Origin: Candidatus Epulonipiscium fishelsonii | GTDB lineage: Bacteria; Bacillota; Clostridia; Lachnospirales; Cellulosilyticaceae | Reading direction: 5' to 3' | DNA length: 64,000 nt | Assembly: GCA_001983455.1 (NCBI GenBank) | Contig: LJDB01000050.1 | Span: 1 to 64,000 of the forward strand | Part shown: positions 16,211 through 25,393 of the stretch, piece after piece | Position numbering within the stretch: position 1 is the first letter of the stretch | How the letters are laid out: each line of letters starts with the position of its first letter | The notes under the pieces: model-generated | Told to the model about the DNA's origin: nothing | Database searches by the model: none | The model's input: only the letters and a program-made list of their open reading frames with translations | Translations under genes and position numbers: made by a program

Positions 16211-17512
16211 TTACATAACTCCTCTTTTTATCGAATTTGGTATGCCTAACTCTTCTCTGTATTTTACGACAGTTCTTCTTGAAATATATATTTCTAAAAG
16301 CTGTAGTTCTTCTTTTATTTTGCTATCACTCAAAGGTTTCTCCATATTTTCCCCTTGAATTAGTTTTTTTATTTCTTGTTTAATATTTTCTTTACTTCTA
16401 TCTCCTACAATATGATTTTTATGTGTTGTTCCACTAACTAAAAAATATTTTAAACTATATATGCCATGTCTACAACTCAAATATTTTGTATTTAATGCTC
16501 TGCTAATTGTGGATTGATGTACACCAGTCGCATTAGCGATATATTGTAAATTTAATGGCACCAAATTGATGGGATCACCTGTTCTGAAAAATTGATATTG
16601 GGTATTTACAATGATTTGTGCTACTTTTTGTAAAGTTTTTCTTCTCTCCTCAATACCTTTTATTATACTTTGTGCTTTGTTATATTTTTCTTTAATATAA
16701 TTTTGGATTTCTGTATCATTAGTTTTAATTTTACTCCAATAATTGTTTATTACTACTTTAGGGATATAACTATCATTTAAAATAACTTCATACTCATTTT
16801 TATTAAACTCAACTAAGATGTCTGGAATAATATAATTTTGCTGGTTTAAGCCAAACCCATTTGCTGGCTTTGGATTTAAAGCTCTAATTTCCTTAAAGTA
16901 ATTTTTAACCTCTTCCTTAGTTAAATTTAATTCTTTAGCTACCTTATTAAAGTTGCCTTTACTTAGATCTTCTAAATATTCATTTATAATTATTTCAAAT
17001 ATAAAAGTATACTTTTTTGACATCTTTAACTGAATTATAAGACTTTCTTTAAAATCTCTTGCACCAATTCCATGTGGATTAAGAGATTGAATATACTCTC
17101 TAAATTCAATAATTTTATTTTCATCTAATCCGACTATACTTGATATTTCTTCATTGGTTTCTTTTAAGTAGCCATTCTTATCTAGTAATTCAATCATAGA
17201 TACAAGAGCTATATATTCAGCATTTGTAAAAAACTTAATTTCTATTTGAGATTTCAAATAATCTTCAAGTTTTTCTCCCTTATAAATATTTACATTCAAT
17301 GGATCAAATTTATTTTCTAAAGAACTTAAGTAAAATTTTGGACTGTTTATATATTGAATAGGATTTTCATCAACTTCAATTGCGGGACATTCTTCAATTT
17401 CCTTCAAAATATAAGTTTCCAATTCATGATTATTCATTGATAAAATATTTAAAGACTGCTGTAAGGTTTGAGTAATACTAGTTTTTTGTTCTGTCATTAT
17501 ATAATTATTCAT
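16211..17512 (-). CDS. rpoN: RNA polymerase sigma-54 factor RpoN (SigL)
   Basis: A 433-residue sigma-54 factor. The N-terminal region I (SITQTLQQSLNILSMNNHELETYILKEIEECPAIEV) is the activator-responsive part. The core-binding region includes ALNPKPANGFG, and a helix-turn-helix lies at ATGVHQSTISRALNTKYL. The RpoN box RRTVVKYREELGI near residues 412-424 reads the -24 element. The ATG has AGGGGG upstream. It is transcribed with the activator gene, whose GTG start touches its TAA stop, so sigma factor and activator are made as one unit. This is unusual, because rpoN normally sits apart from dedicated activators. Confidence 0.95.
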   Translation of the reverse strand: MNNYIMTEQKTSITQTLQQSLNILSMNNHELETYILKEIEECPAIEVDENPIQYINSPKFYLSSLENKFDPLNVNIYKGEKLEDYLKSQIEIKFFTNAEYIALVSMIELLDKNGYLKETNEEISSIVGLDENKIIEFREYIQSLNPHGIGARDFKESLIIQLKMSKKYTFIFEIIINEYLEDLSKGNFNKVAKELNLTKEEVKNYFKEIRALNPKPANGFGLNQQNYIIPDILVEFNKNEYEVILNDSYIPKVVINNYWSKIKTNDTEIQNYIKEKYNKAQSIIKGIEERRKTLQKVAQIIVNTQYQFFRTGDPINLVPLNLQYIANATGVHQSTISRALNTKYLSCRHGIYSLKYFLVSGTTHKNHIVGDRSKENIKQEIKKLIQGENMEKPLSDSKIKEELQLLEIYISRRTVVKYREELGIPNSIKRGVM

Positions 17513-17832
17513 TTTATATTCCCCCTTTTTGTATAGCTATTATATCATAGTAATTTATAATAGTTTATACCTTTATTGAATTTTTAACATTATGAATAAA
17601 TACAGAATAGATTTTTTGGCAACTTTATACAGCATTGTCGGACATAATTTATAAATTAATTTGTATAACAAAATTTTTAGAAAATAATGGAATAGACTTT
17701 GAAAATCTGGCAATAATATAATTGGTGTAGAAAATGCTTGTGTTTTAGTATCTTTTATGCTAAGATGTTAACTTGTAATATCCTTGCTCTATTTTGTTAA
17801 ATAGGGCCAATAGTCCAAAAGGAGGTGTCGTG
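17513..17832. promoter_or_regulatory. Divergent region between rpoN and rpsF
   Basis: A 320-bp region without a gene. A possible rpsF promoter is TAGACT (17693-17698) with TATAAT (17717-17722) at 18 bp. A small hairpin, CTATTT-TGTT-AAATAG (17789-17804), is followed by GGGCC and then the rpsF ribosome binding site. It lies where S6:S18 leader structures occur in other bacteria, but the match is only positional. Confidence 0.4.
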
Positions 17833-18132
17833 ATGAGAAAATATGAATTAGCACTTGTATTAGTTGCAAATTTAGGTGAAGAAGATAAATTATCAGAACT
17901 TGGAAAAATTAAAGAAATAATTGCTCGCTTTGGTGGTCAAATTACTAACGTTGATGATTGGGGCAAAAGAAAACTTGCTTATGAAATTAAAAAAGTTCAA
18001 AAATATAAAGAAGGTTTTTACTACTTTATACATTTTGATGCTGCAACTTCTGTACCAGCTGAACTTGAAAGTAGACTTCGTATTACGGAAAGAGTTCTTA
18101 GGTATTTAGTTATCAGTCTTGAAGATAAATAA
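17833..18132 (+). CDS. rpsF: Small ribosomal subunit protein bS6
   Basis: A 99-residue S6 protein of the 30S platform, which binds as a heterodimer with S18. The opening MRKYELALVL and the segment NVDDWGKRKLAYEIKKVQKYKEGFYYFIHFDA are diagnostic. I start at 17833 because AAAGGAGGTG lies just upstream; an upstream ATG at 17794 lacks a site. It begins the conserved rpsF-ssb-rpsR cluster of Bacillota. Confidence 0.97.
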   Translation: MRKYELALVLVANLGEEDKLSELGKIKEIIARFGGQITNVDDWGKRKLAYEIKKVQKYKEGFYYFIHFDAATSVPAELESRLRITERVLRYLVISLEDK

Positions 18133-18219
18133 TTAATTACTAAATATAAATATGTAATGATATTATTTTTATGAAAAAAATAGTATCTGTAAAAATAATA
18201 TAGGAAGGAGGGATAAAGA

Positions 18220-18666
18220 ATGAATAAAGTTATACTAATGGGAAGACTTACCCGAGATCCCGAAGTGCGTTATACACAATCTGCAACACCAATGGCAGTA
18301 ACTAGATATGCACTAGCAGTAAGAAGAACCTATGTACGTGAAGGAGAACCAGAGGCAGACTTTTTTAATATAGTTGCATTTGGTAAGCCAGGAGAATTTG
18401 CAGAGAAGTATTTTAAAAAAGGGCAAATGGTTGCTATCAGTGGGAGATTACAACAAAGAAGTTGGGATGATCCACAAAAAGGAAAACAATATATGACGGA
18501 AGTTATAGTTGAAGATCAATATTTTGCAGAGAGTAAAGCCACTTTTGAGGCAAACAGGACAAATGACCCGTACATCTCTCCTTCTAATGATATTGGAATT
18601 ACTCCAAAAAATAATAATATTGGAATTGGTCCAGTTATGGATGAAGAGGAAGACTTACCCTTTTAA
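18220..18666 (+). CDS. ssb: Single-stranded DNA-binding protein
   Basis: A 148-residue SSB with an N-terminal OB fold (MNKVILMGRLTRDPEVRYTQ, FFNIVAFGKPGEFAEKYFKKGQ, GRLQQRSW) that coats single-stranded DNA. A flexible linker follows, and the acidic tip DEEEDLPF ends the protein and recruits partner proteins. AAGGAGGG precedes the ATG. It sits between rpsF and rpsR, as usual. Confidence 0.97.
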   Translation: MNKVILMGRLTRDPEVRYTQSATPMAVTRYALAVRRTYVREGEPEADFFNIVAFGKPGEFAEKYFKKGQMVAISGRLQQRSWDDPQKGKQYMTEVIVEDQYFAESKATFEANRTNDPYISPSNDIGITPKNNNIGIGPVMDEEEDLPF

Positions 18667-18672
18667 ACAATG

Positions 18673-18714
18673 TGGCAGTTTTTAAAATATAAGATGACTG
18701 TAGTCATCAGTGCC
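18673..18714 (+). other. Stem-loop in the ssb-rpsR intercistronic region
   Basis: GATGAC-TGTA-GTCATC (18693-18708) is the inner stem. TGGCA and TGCCA add an outer pair of arms. It probably shapes the relative output of ssb and rpsR, and no strong T run follows. Confidence 0.45.
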
Positions 18715-18789
18715 AAAAAACCTGTAATACTTTAATTAGAATAAGTTTAGTTGTAAAAGGAAGTTCAGTGTAAAAGGAGGACTTGAATA

Positions 18790-19023
18790 ATGGCAATGCA
18801 AAGAAGACGTAATCGTAGACGTCGTAAAATTAACCAATTTGCAGGAGATAACATTAAAAAAATCAATTATAAAGATATAAATACTCTTAAAAAATTTATT
18901 TCTGAAAGAGGAAAAATTCTTCCAAGAAGAATTACTGGTAACTCTGCAAAAGCACAACGTAAGTTAACAATAGCAATTAAACGTGCAAGACATATAGCAC
19001 TTTTACCATATACGCAAGATTAA
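18790..19023 (+). CDS. rpsR: Small ribosomal subunit protein bS18
   Basis: A 77-residue S18. It has a basic N-terminus ([15 protein letters not shown]), the segment [23 protein letters not shown] and the C-terminal [25 protein letters not shown], all family hallmarks. AAAGGAGG precedes the start. It closes the first part of the cluster, and two hairpins follow. Confidence 0.97.
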   Translation: MAMQRRRNRRRRKINQFAGDNIKKINYKDINTLKKFISERGKILPRRITGNSAKAQRKLTIAIKRARHIALLPYTQD

Positions 19024-19094
19024 ACTGCAGAATAATAAATATGAATAAAGAATAGTGAAGTAAGACCTTGGGCTTTTCTTCATTATATGATATG

Positions 19095-19128
19095 AAAAAA
19101 AGCACTGTCAATTTTGATAGTGCTTTTT
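19095..19128 (+). terminator. Terminator after rpsR
   Basis: AGCACTGTC and GATAGTGCT form a stem preceded by A residues and followed by TTTTT. A weaker stem around 19055-19085 precedes it. Confidence 0.75.
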
Positions 19129-19237
19129 GTAGTCCTTGGGCTTATTACAATTTTGGCAATGTGAAGGGATTATTACGGGGTTATGAAAAGATGAAAATCA
19201 TGGTATAATAGTAAAGTGAATTAGGGAGGAGTTTATA

Positions 19238-20158
19238 ATGGATAATAAAATTAAAGATTTAATAGTTGCGTTTTTTCTAAGTATGACATATATAATATTA
19301 GGTGCATTAAATGTGTATTCAATGACATTTTTAGCATTCATTCCAATACTAGTTTTACCAATCGTTATATATGGGATAAAAAAGTCTGATAAAAATATTG
19401 ATTTTATTTTATATAGCACTATTATATTATGCATCGCTCTTGGTGGAAACAGTTTGGAAGCAATAATTTTTACTTTTACAATACTTTTACCATCATATAT
19501 TATTATAGCTGGATATCATAAAAATATTTCGTTGCCACATCATTTTATATATTTGACTTTAGCGATATGGGTAGGCACATTTATTTGCTTTAATTTTTTA
19601 ACGTTAGTCGGAATAGATTATATACAAATATATTTTAATTTTTTGGAGCAATATTTAGAACAATATAAAGACACTGCCTTAAATATTACTTTTGAAACAA
19701 TTGAATTTATGAAGTCAATTTATTTTGCAATGTTCTTTTTAGTAAGTATGTGGGTTTCAACTATTTGTTTATGTATTATAAAATTTACATTTAAAATTAG
19801 AAAATGGAACTTTCCAAAATTTAATCAATTATTAGATTTTAAATTATCTCAAATTTCTATTTTAGTTTTTTTATTAATTTTGATGTTACTACAAACCAAT
19901 AAAAATTCTGTAACCGAAGTTGTAGGGGTAAATGCTACTATAATATTTGTTAGTCTATACCAACTAATAGGCTTTTTTTCAATATTGTCAGTTGCCAGGA
20001 AATCTAAGAAACTAAAAGATGCAAAAGTTATAACTGCACCAAAATACTTATTAATTATTATAATAATTGTAGTTATAATATTTACACCCTACACATTGGT
20101 ATCCATCGGAATAATAGATACGATAATTAATTATAGAAAAGTAAAATTTGTTGTTTAG
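19238..20158 (+). CDS. YybS-like DUF2232 membrane protein
   Basis: A 306-residue integral membrane protein with about eight hydrophobic segments, matching DUF2232/YybS in size and position. The function of the family is not settled. It lies directly before gdpP, as in many Bacillota. The segment IKSIYFAMFFLVSMWVSTICL-like helix and the C-terminal pair of helices (ILVFLLILMLL, YLLIIIIIVVIIFTPYTL) are the clearest features. AGGGAGGAG precedes the ATG. Confidence 0.8.
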   Translation: MDNKIKDLIVAFFLSMTYIILGALNVYSMTFLAFIPILVLPIVIYGIKKSDKNIDFILYSTIILCIALGGNSLEAIIFTFTILLPSYIIIAGYHKNISLPHHFIYLTLAIWVGTFICFNFLTLVGIDYIQIYFNFLEQYLEQYKDTALNITFETIEFMKSIYFAMFFLVSMWVSTICLCIIKFTFKIRKWNFPKFNQLLDFKLSQISILVFLLILMLLQTNKNSVTEVVGVNATIIFVSLYQLIGFFSILSVARKSKKLKDAKVITAPKYLLIIIIIVVIIFTPYTLVSIGIIDTIINYRKVKFVV

Positions 20159-20183
20159 TTAATTGTATAAGGAAGGTATGAAT

Positions 20184-22160
20184 ATGGATACAAATAAAAG
20201 AGTTGAACGATTAATTAGCTTTGGATTAATTCTTCTAGCATTCTTTATAATACAAGTAATAGCTTCTACGGTATGGGGGGGATACTATAGTATAATTACG
20301 TCATTAGTATTCCTAGGAGGAATATTATATATAAATGATTCCAAGAAAACTATAAATGCACAACAAAACAACACTACGTTAGAAATGATCGATTTAATAA
20401 AACAAGACTTATTTACTGAAGAAAAATTACCAATACTTATATTAGATAAATCAGGCTCTATTAAATGGTTAAATAATGCTTTTACTAAATATGTGAAAAA
20501 TGAAGATCTGTTGGGAAAAAATATAAGAAGCTTGATATCTAATTTCCAATTTGAGGAATTACCAAAAATAAATGAAATGTTTGAAAAACAAGTAATAATT
20601 GATGAAAAAATTTATGAAATGGTAATAAATAGAATTTACGAGGATGGTCTATACTTTAATTATGGAGTTTACTTTTTGGATAAAACAGAATATGTAAATT
20701 GTAGTAAAGGTTTAGAGGAACAGAAAGTTATTGTAGGATATATGAATATCGATAATTTTGATGAAGTTATGCAAACTGTTGAGGAAGTGAGACGGCCAAC
20801 TTTAGAGGCAGTTATAAGTAAAAGAATAGTTAATTGGTTTAAAGACCTAGACATTGTTATTACTAAATATGATAAGAGCAAATATATATTTTTATTTAAG
20901 ATGAAAGACCTTAGTATAATGGATAATAAAAAATTTGATCTGCTAGATGATTTAAGGAATATCAAAGTAGGGAATACTTTACCTATAACAGCAAGTATAG
21001 GTATTGGCCAAAATAAGTTTGGCCTAATAAATTCTCAAGAAGATGCAATGTTAGCCTTGGATTTGGCTTTGGGACGAGGAGGAGACCAGGCCATTATAAA
21101 AAGCGGAAGTAAGTATAAATTTTATGGAGGAAAAACAAGAGAAGTAGAAAAAACGACTAAAGTCAAATCTCGTATAAAAGCCTATGAATTCAAAGCCATA
21201 TTAAATGAATCCTCTAATGTTTATATTATAGGGCATAAAAATATGGACATGGATTGTCTAGGAGCGGCAATAGGAGTTGCTCGTGCAAGCATGTTATCTG
21301 ATAAAAAAGTTAACATTGTACTTGATAAGCCTTCTATGGGCATTCAATCTTTATATGAACGTATGATGAAATCTGAAGAGTATAAAGATATTTTTATAAC
21401 AAAAGAAACTGCTTTAAAGGAAATCACAAAAGAAACTTTAGTGGTCATTGTAGATGTTCACAGAAAGAGTTATTTAGAAGTTCCAGAATTATTAGACAAG
21501 GCAGAAAAAGTTGTTATATTTGATCACCATAGAAAAAACACTGATTTTATTGATGATGCGATTTTAAGTTATATTGAGCCATATGTATCTTCTACTTGTG
21601 AAATGATAACAGAAATATTATACTATATTGGGGATAAAGTTAAACTTACAGAACTTGAAGCGGATGCACTTTTAGCTGGAATAACTATGGATACTAAAAA
21701 TTTTGTTTCTAAAACAGGAGTTAGAACTTTTGAAGCAGCAGCAGTCCTTAGAAGAGCAGGCGCAAATAGTACACGTGTGCGACTGTTGTTTCAAGATGAT
21801 ATGGAAACATATCAAATAAGAGCACAGAGTATTAAAAATGCTGAGCTTTGGCAAAATAATATGGCGATAGCATCTGTGGAGTCAGATCATCCAAATGCAA
21901 ATATAATTGCGGCACAAGTTGCAGATGAATTGCTAAATATAAAAGGAATTGAAGCTTCCTTTGTATTTTCAATTAGACCTGACCACTTGATTATAAGTGC
22001 AAGATCTCTAGAAAATTTTAATGTACAACGTATTATGGAATTACTTGGTGGTGGAGGGCATAGAACAATTGCCGGAGCCCAAATGGATAAAACAGAATTT
22101 GAAGAAGGAAAAGCTAAATTAAAAAATTCAATAGAAAAATATCTGGAGGAAATCAAATGA
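20184..22160 (+). CDS. gdpP: Cyclic-di-AMP phosphodiesterase GdpP
   Basis: This 658-residue membrane-anchored enzyme degrades cyclic di-AMP. The order is two N-terminal membrane helices (residues 10-50), a PAS-like domain (about 70-150), a degenerate GGDEF domain (about 160-300) lacking the GGDEF signature, then DHH and DHHA1 domains. DHH motifs are GHKNMDMDCLGAAIG near residue 349, VIVDVH, and FDHHRKN near residue 447. The DHHA1 motif is GGGGHRTIAGAQ near the end. I start at 20184 because GGAAGG is seven bases upstream; earlier in-frame TTG and ATG codons sit on or before that site. It overlaps rplI by ATGA. Confidence 0.95.
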   Translation: MDTNKRVERLISFGLILLAFFIIQVIASTVWGGYYSIITSLVFLGGILYINDSKKTINAQQNNTTLEMIDLIKQDLFTEEKLPILILDKSGSIKWLNNAFTKYVKNEDLLGKNIRSLISNFQFEELPKINEMFEKQVIIDEKIYEMVINRIYEDGLYFNYGVYFLDKTEYVNCSKGLEEQKVIVGYMNIDNFDEVMQTVEEVRRPTLEAVISKRIVNWFKDLDIVITKYDKSKYIFLFKMKDLSIMDNKKFDLLDDLRNIKVGNTLPITASIGIGQNKFGLINSQEDAMLALDLALGRGGDQAIIKSGSKYKFYGGKTREVEKTTKVKSRIKAYEFKAILNESSNVYIIGHKNMDMDCLGAAIGVARASMLSDKKVNIVLDKPSMGIQSLYERMMKSEEYKDIFITKETALKEITKETLVVIVDVHRKSYLEVPELLDKAEKVVIFDHHRKNTDFIDDAILSYIEPYVSSTCEMITEILYYIGDKVKLTELEADALLAGITMDTKNFVSKTGVRTFEAAAVLRRAGANSTRVRLLFQDDMETYQIRAQSIKNAELWQNNMAIASVESDHPNANIIAAQVADELLNIKGIEASFVFSIRPDHLIISARSLENFNVQRIMELLGGGGHRTIAGAQMDKTEFEEGKAKLKNSIEKYLEEIK

Positions 22161-22603
22161 AAGTAATATTAACAGAAGACGTAAAAAATTTAGGAAAAAA
22201 AGGTGACGTGTTAGAAGTAAAGGATGGGTATGCAAAAAATGCTCTATTCCCTAAAAAATTAGCAGTTGAAGCAACCCCTGCAGCTATTAACAAAAGAAAG
22301 CTTGAACAAAAAGCTGAGGATAAGAAAAAGCAAGAAGACCTTGACAATGCAACAAAAATAAAAGAAGTTATAAATGATAAAAAAATAACTATTCCTATAA
22401 AAACAGGTGAAGGTGGAAAAGTTTTTGGATCTGTTACAACTAAAGAAATTGCTGATAGCATCAAAGATGTTTTTAATATAATTGTAGATAAGAAAAAAAT
22501 TCAACTTAGTAATCCAATAAAAGCAATAGGAGCAATGAATGTTACTATAAAATTACATCCACAAATAGTAGCACAAATAGTAGTTGAAACAACTGGGATG
22601 TAG
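22157..22603 (+). CDS. rplI: Large ribosomal subunit protein bL9
   Basis: A 148-residue L9. The N-terminal RNA-binding domain MKVILTEDVKNLGKKGDVLEVKDGYAKNALFPK is followed by the long connecting helix and a C-terminal domain with GEGGKVFGSVTTKEIAD. Its ATG overlaps the gdpP stop by four bases, so translation is probably coupled. Confidence 0.97.
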   Translation: MKVILTEDVKNLGKKGDVLEVKDGYAKNALFPKKLAVEATPAAINKRKLEQKAEDKKKQEDLDNATKIKEVINDKKITIPIKTGEGGKVFGSVTTKEIADSIKDVFNIIVDKKKIQLSNPIKAIGAMNVTIKLHPQIVAQIVVETTGM

Positions 22604-22621
22604 ATAACAAGGAGATAAATT

Positions 22622-23971
22622 TTGGAAGAAATACATTCAATGAGGGTGCCTCCCCATAGCATCGAAGCAGAACAATCTGTTTTAGGGTCTATGATAATGG
22701 ATTATGACGCTATTATAATAGCGAGCGAAACACTAAGTGAATCAGATTTTTATAGACCAGATCATCAAAAAATTTACAATGCAATTATTGATTTACATGC
22801 AAATAATAAGCCAGTTGATTTAGTAACAATTCAAGATAAACTGAAAGAATTAGGTGTATTAGAAAAAGCTGGAGGACATTCATACTTAGGCGAATTAGGT
22901 ATGAATGTGCCAACTTCGGCTCACATAAAACAATATGCACAAATAGTAAAAGATAAATCGAACTTAAGAAAAATTATTAAAGCTAGTCAGAATATTGTTG
23001 CTAAAGGTTATGAAGCACAAGATTCAGTTAATGATATTTTAGAGTTTGCTGAACAACAAATATTTGACATAAGTCAAGCTAGAAAAACAAATGAATTTTC
23101 ACATATAAATCAAATAATCATAGATTCTATAAAAAAACTAGAAGAAGCTCATTTCTCAAAAGGAGGAGTGACTGGTATATCAACAGGATTTAATGATTTA
23201 GATTATAAAATAGCAGGTATGCAACCATCTGATTTAATTTTAGTTGCAGCACGGCCCTCAATGGGAAAAACAGCGTTTGCTTTAAATATTATCCAAAATG
23301 CAGCTATTGTACATAAAAAGAAAGTAGCAGTATTTAGTTTAGAAATGGCAAAAGATCAATTGGTAAACCGTATGATTTGTTCGGAGGCTATGGTAGATTC
23401 ACAAAAAGTACGAACAGGAGGCTTAGAACAAAATGATTGGGCTAAGATAGCAACTGTTATTCCTACTATAACGGCTGCAGATATTTTTATTGATGACACT
23501 GCAGGAATATCTGTAATGGAAATGAGGGCTAAATGTAGACGGCTTAAAATAGAAAAGGGACTTGACTTGATTATGATAGATTATCTACAACTAATGTCAG
23601 GACATTCTAAGGCAGAGTCAAGACAACAAGAAATATCTGCAATATCACGTGCATTAAAATCATTGGCACGTGAAATGAATGTCCCAGTTATTGCACTATC
23701 ACAACTTTCACGCGCTTGTGAAACACGTTCAGATCATAGGCCAATGCTTTCGGATTTGAGAGAATCTGGAGCAATTGAGCAAGATGCTGATTTAGTAATG
23801 TTTTTATATAGAGATGAATATTACCACCCTGAAACGGAAAAAAAACGTATAGGTGAAGTAATTATAGCAAAACAACGTAATGGACCAACAGGAACAGTTG
23901 AACTTACATGGCTTAGTGAGCATACAAAATTTGTATCAGCAGATTATTACAGTACAACAGCGAAAAATTAG
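22622..23971 (+). CDS. dnaB: Replicative DNA helicase DnaB (DnaC in Bacillus)
   Basis: This 449-residue hexameric helicase unwinds DNA at the fork. The N-terminal domain begins RVPPHSIEAEQSVLGSMI. The RecA-like domain has Walker A ARPSMGKT near residue 209 and Walker B LIMIDYLQLM, followed by the SQLSRACETRSDHRPMLSDLRESGAIEQDAD segment. The start is TTG at 22622, with AAGGAG six bases upstream. It follows rplI closely, as in many Bacillota. Confidence 0.97.
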   Translation: MEEIHSMRVPPHSIEAEQSVLGSMIMDYDAIIIASETLSESDFYRPDHQKIYNAIIDLHANNKPVDLVTIQDKLKELGVLEKAGGHSYLGELGMNVPTSAHIKQYAQIVKDKSNLRKIIKASQNIVAKGYEAQDSVNDILEFAEQQIFDISQARKTNEFSHINQIIIDSIKKLEEAHFSKGGVTGISTGFNDLDYKIAGMQPSDLILVAARPSMGKTAFALNIIQNAAIVHKKKVAVFSLEMAKDQLVNRMICSEAMVDSQKVRTGGLEQNDWAKIATVIPTITAADIFIDDTAGISVMEMRAKCRRLKIEKGLDLIMIDYLQLMSGHSKAESRQQEISAISRALKSLAREMNVPVIALSQLSRACETRSDHRPMLSDLRESGAIEQDADLVMFLYRDEYYHPETEKKRIGEVIIAKQRNGPTGTVELTWLSEHTKFVSADYYSTTAKN

Positions 23972-24010
23972 CTACTTTATATAGGTTAATTTATATAAGG
24001 TAGCTAGTTA
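23969..24010 (+). terminator. Stem-loop after dnaB
   Basis: TAGCTACTT-ATATA pairs with TATATAAGGTAGCTA across a short loop. No long T run follows, so it may protect the message end more than terminate it. Confidence 0.5.
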
Positions 24011-24087
24011 TATTGCTACATAGGTTATAAACTAAATTTTAAGTCATACAATAAACATACATAACTATAAATTATAAAGGAGAAAAT

Positions 24088-25098
24088 ATGAGCCAGAAAA
24101 AAAATATAACTATGAGAGATTTAGCTAAAGAATTAAATATTAGTACTGTTACGGTATCCAAAGCACTAGGTGACAAAGAAGGAGTTGGAGATGAGCTAAA
24201 AAATAAAATAAAACTATTAGCAAAAGAAAGGGGCTATAAACATAATTCTATAGCAAAAAGCATGAAAGAAGGTTGTACATACAATATAGGTGTAATTGCC
24301 TGCGACCAATTTATCTCAGACAATGACAACTGTTTTTATTGGAAGATATATCAAAAGCTTACACATTATTTAGCAAAACAAAACTATACGGGTATACTAG
24401 AGATTATATATCTTGAGCAAGAAAGCAATAAAGAAATGCCAAATATGATTATGAACAATAAAGTGGATGGAATTATTATTTTAGGACAAATTAACGAAGA
24501 ATATATTTCGGCCATTATACGTGAAGAAATACCTATACTATTTTTAGATTTTTATAATAACAATTTTGAAATGGATTCAATAATTAGTGATAATTTTTAT
24601 GGGGGATATATCGCAACTAATTATTTAATTTCAAGAGGGTGCAAAACTATTGGGTTTGTAGGAAATATATATAGTACTAGTAGCATATTAGATAGATATT
24701 TGGGTTGCCAGAAGAGTTTGATTGAAAATCAAATGGAGCTTAATCTAAATTGGATAATTAGCGATAGAACTAATATAAGGGAGGAGTATTGTAAGTTCAC
24801 TTTACCAGACGTATTACCAGAAGCATTTGTTTGTAATTGTGATGAAGTAGCGTTTTATTTTATTCAAGAGTTGAACAAGATAGGTTTATCAGTCCCTGAA
24901 GATATTTCTATAGTTAGTTTTGATAACTTTATTTATTCTACTCTATCAAAACCTAAAATTACTACAATTGAAGTAAACATAGATTTTATGTGTGAATTTG
25001 CAGTAAATAATATAATAAAAAAGATTAAAGGCAAGGATTATAGTAAAGGAAGAAATATAGTTAATAGTAACTTAATAATAAGGGATAGTGTGAAGTAG
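24088..25098 (+). CDS. LacI-family transcriptional regulator
   Basis: This 336-residue regulator begins with a LacI helix-turn-helix (MRDLAKELNISTVTVSKALGD, about residues 8-28) and a hinge helix (GYKHNSIAKSMKEG). A sugar-binding-protein-like sensor domain runs from residue 65, with VDGIIILGQI, SRGCKTIGFVGN and SVPEDISIVSFDN. AAGGAG precedes the ATG. It lies upstream of, and in line with, an LplBCA-type sugar ABC transporter and likely controls it. A candidate operator, AAAC-GATAA-GTTT, sits just past that operon's -10 box. Confidence 0.92.
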   Translation: MSQKKNITMRDLAKELNISTVTVSKALGDKEGVGDELKNKIKLLAKERGYKHNSIAKSMKEGCTYNIGVIACDQFISDNDNCFYWKIYQKLTHYLAKQNYTGILEIIYLEQESNKEMPNMIMNNKVDGIIILGQINEEYISAIIREEIPILFLDFYNNNFEMDSIISDNFYGGYIATNYLISRGCKTIGFVGNIYSTSSILDRYLGCQKSLIENQMELNLNWIISDRTNIREEYCKFTLPDVLPEAFVCNCDEVAFYFIQELNKIGLSVPEDISIVSFDNFIYSTLSKPKITTIEVNIDFMCEFAVNNIIKKIKGKDYSKGRNIVNSNLIIRDSVK

Positions 25099-25129
25099 AG
25101 GTGAACATATATGTTCGCCTTATTTTTTT
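25099..25129 (+). terminator. Terminator after the LacI-family gene
   Basis: AGGTGAACAT and ATGTTCGCCT form a 10-bp stem (one T.G pair) with a run of T residues after it. Confidence 0.8.
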
Positions 25130-25250
25130 GAGAGAAATTACCTTTGTATATTTTACTATATAAGAACAAATATAATATGCACATTGTATAATAAAAAATT
25201 ATAGTAGTAGTATTATTTGAATGAATTTAAAATTATGTTGCGATATAAAT

Positions 25251-25300
25251 TTACATTAATTACAAAATGTGATATACTTATTTAATTAAACGATAAGTTT
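25251..25300 (+). promoter_or_regulatory. Promoter and candidate LacI-type operator of the ABC operon
   Basis: TTACAT (25251-25256) and TATACT (25273-25278) are 16 bp apart. Ten bases on, AAAC-GATAA-GTTT (25288-25300) is an inverted repeat with outer AA..TT symmetry. Its place at the transcription start suits repression by the regulator at 24088. Confidence 0.45.
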
Positions 25301-25393
25301 TCTTAAATTTGCATCAGAGAAAATAGACAAGAATACTAGAAGAATACAAAAAATACCAGAAGAAAATAAAAAACTAATTTGAAGGAGGGTAAC

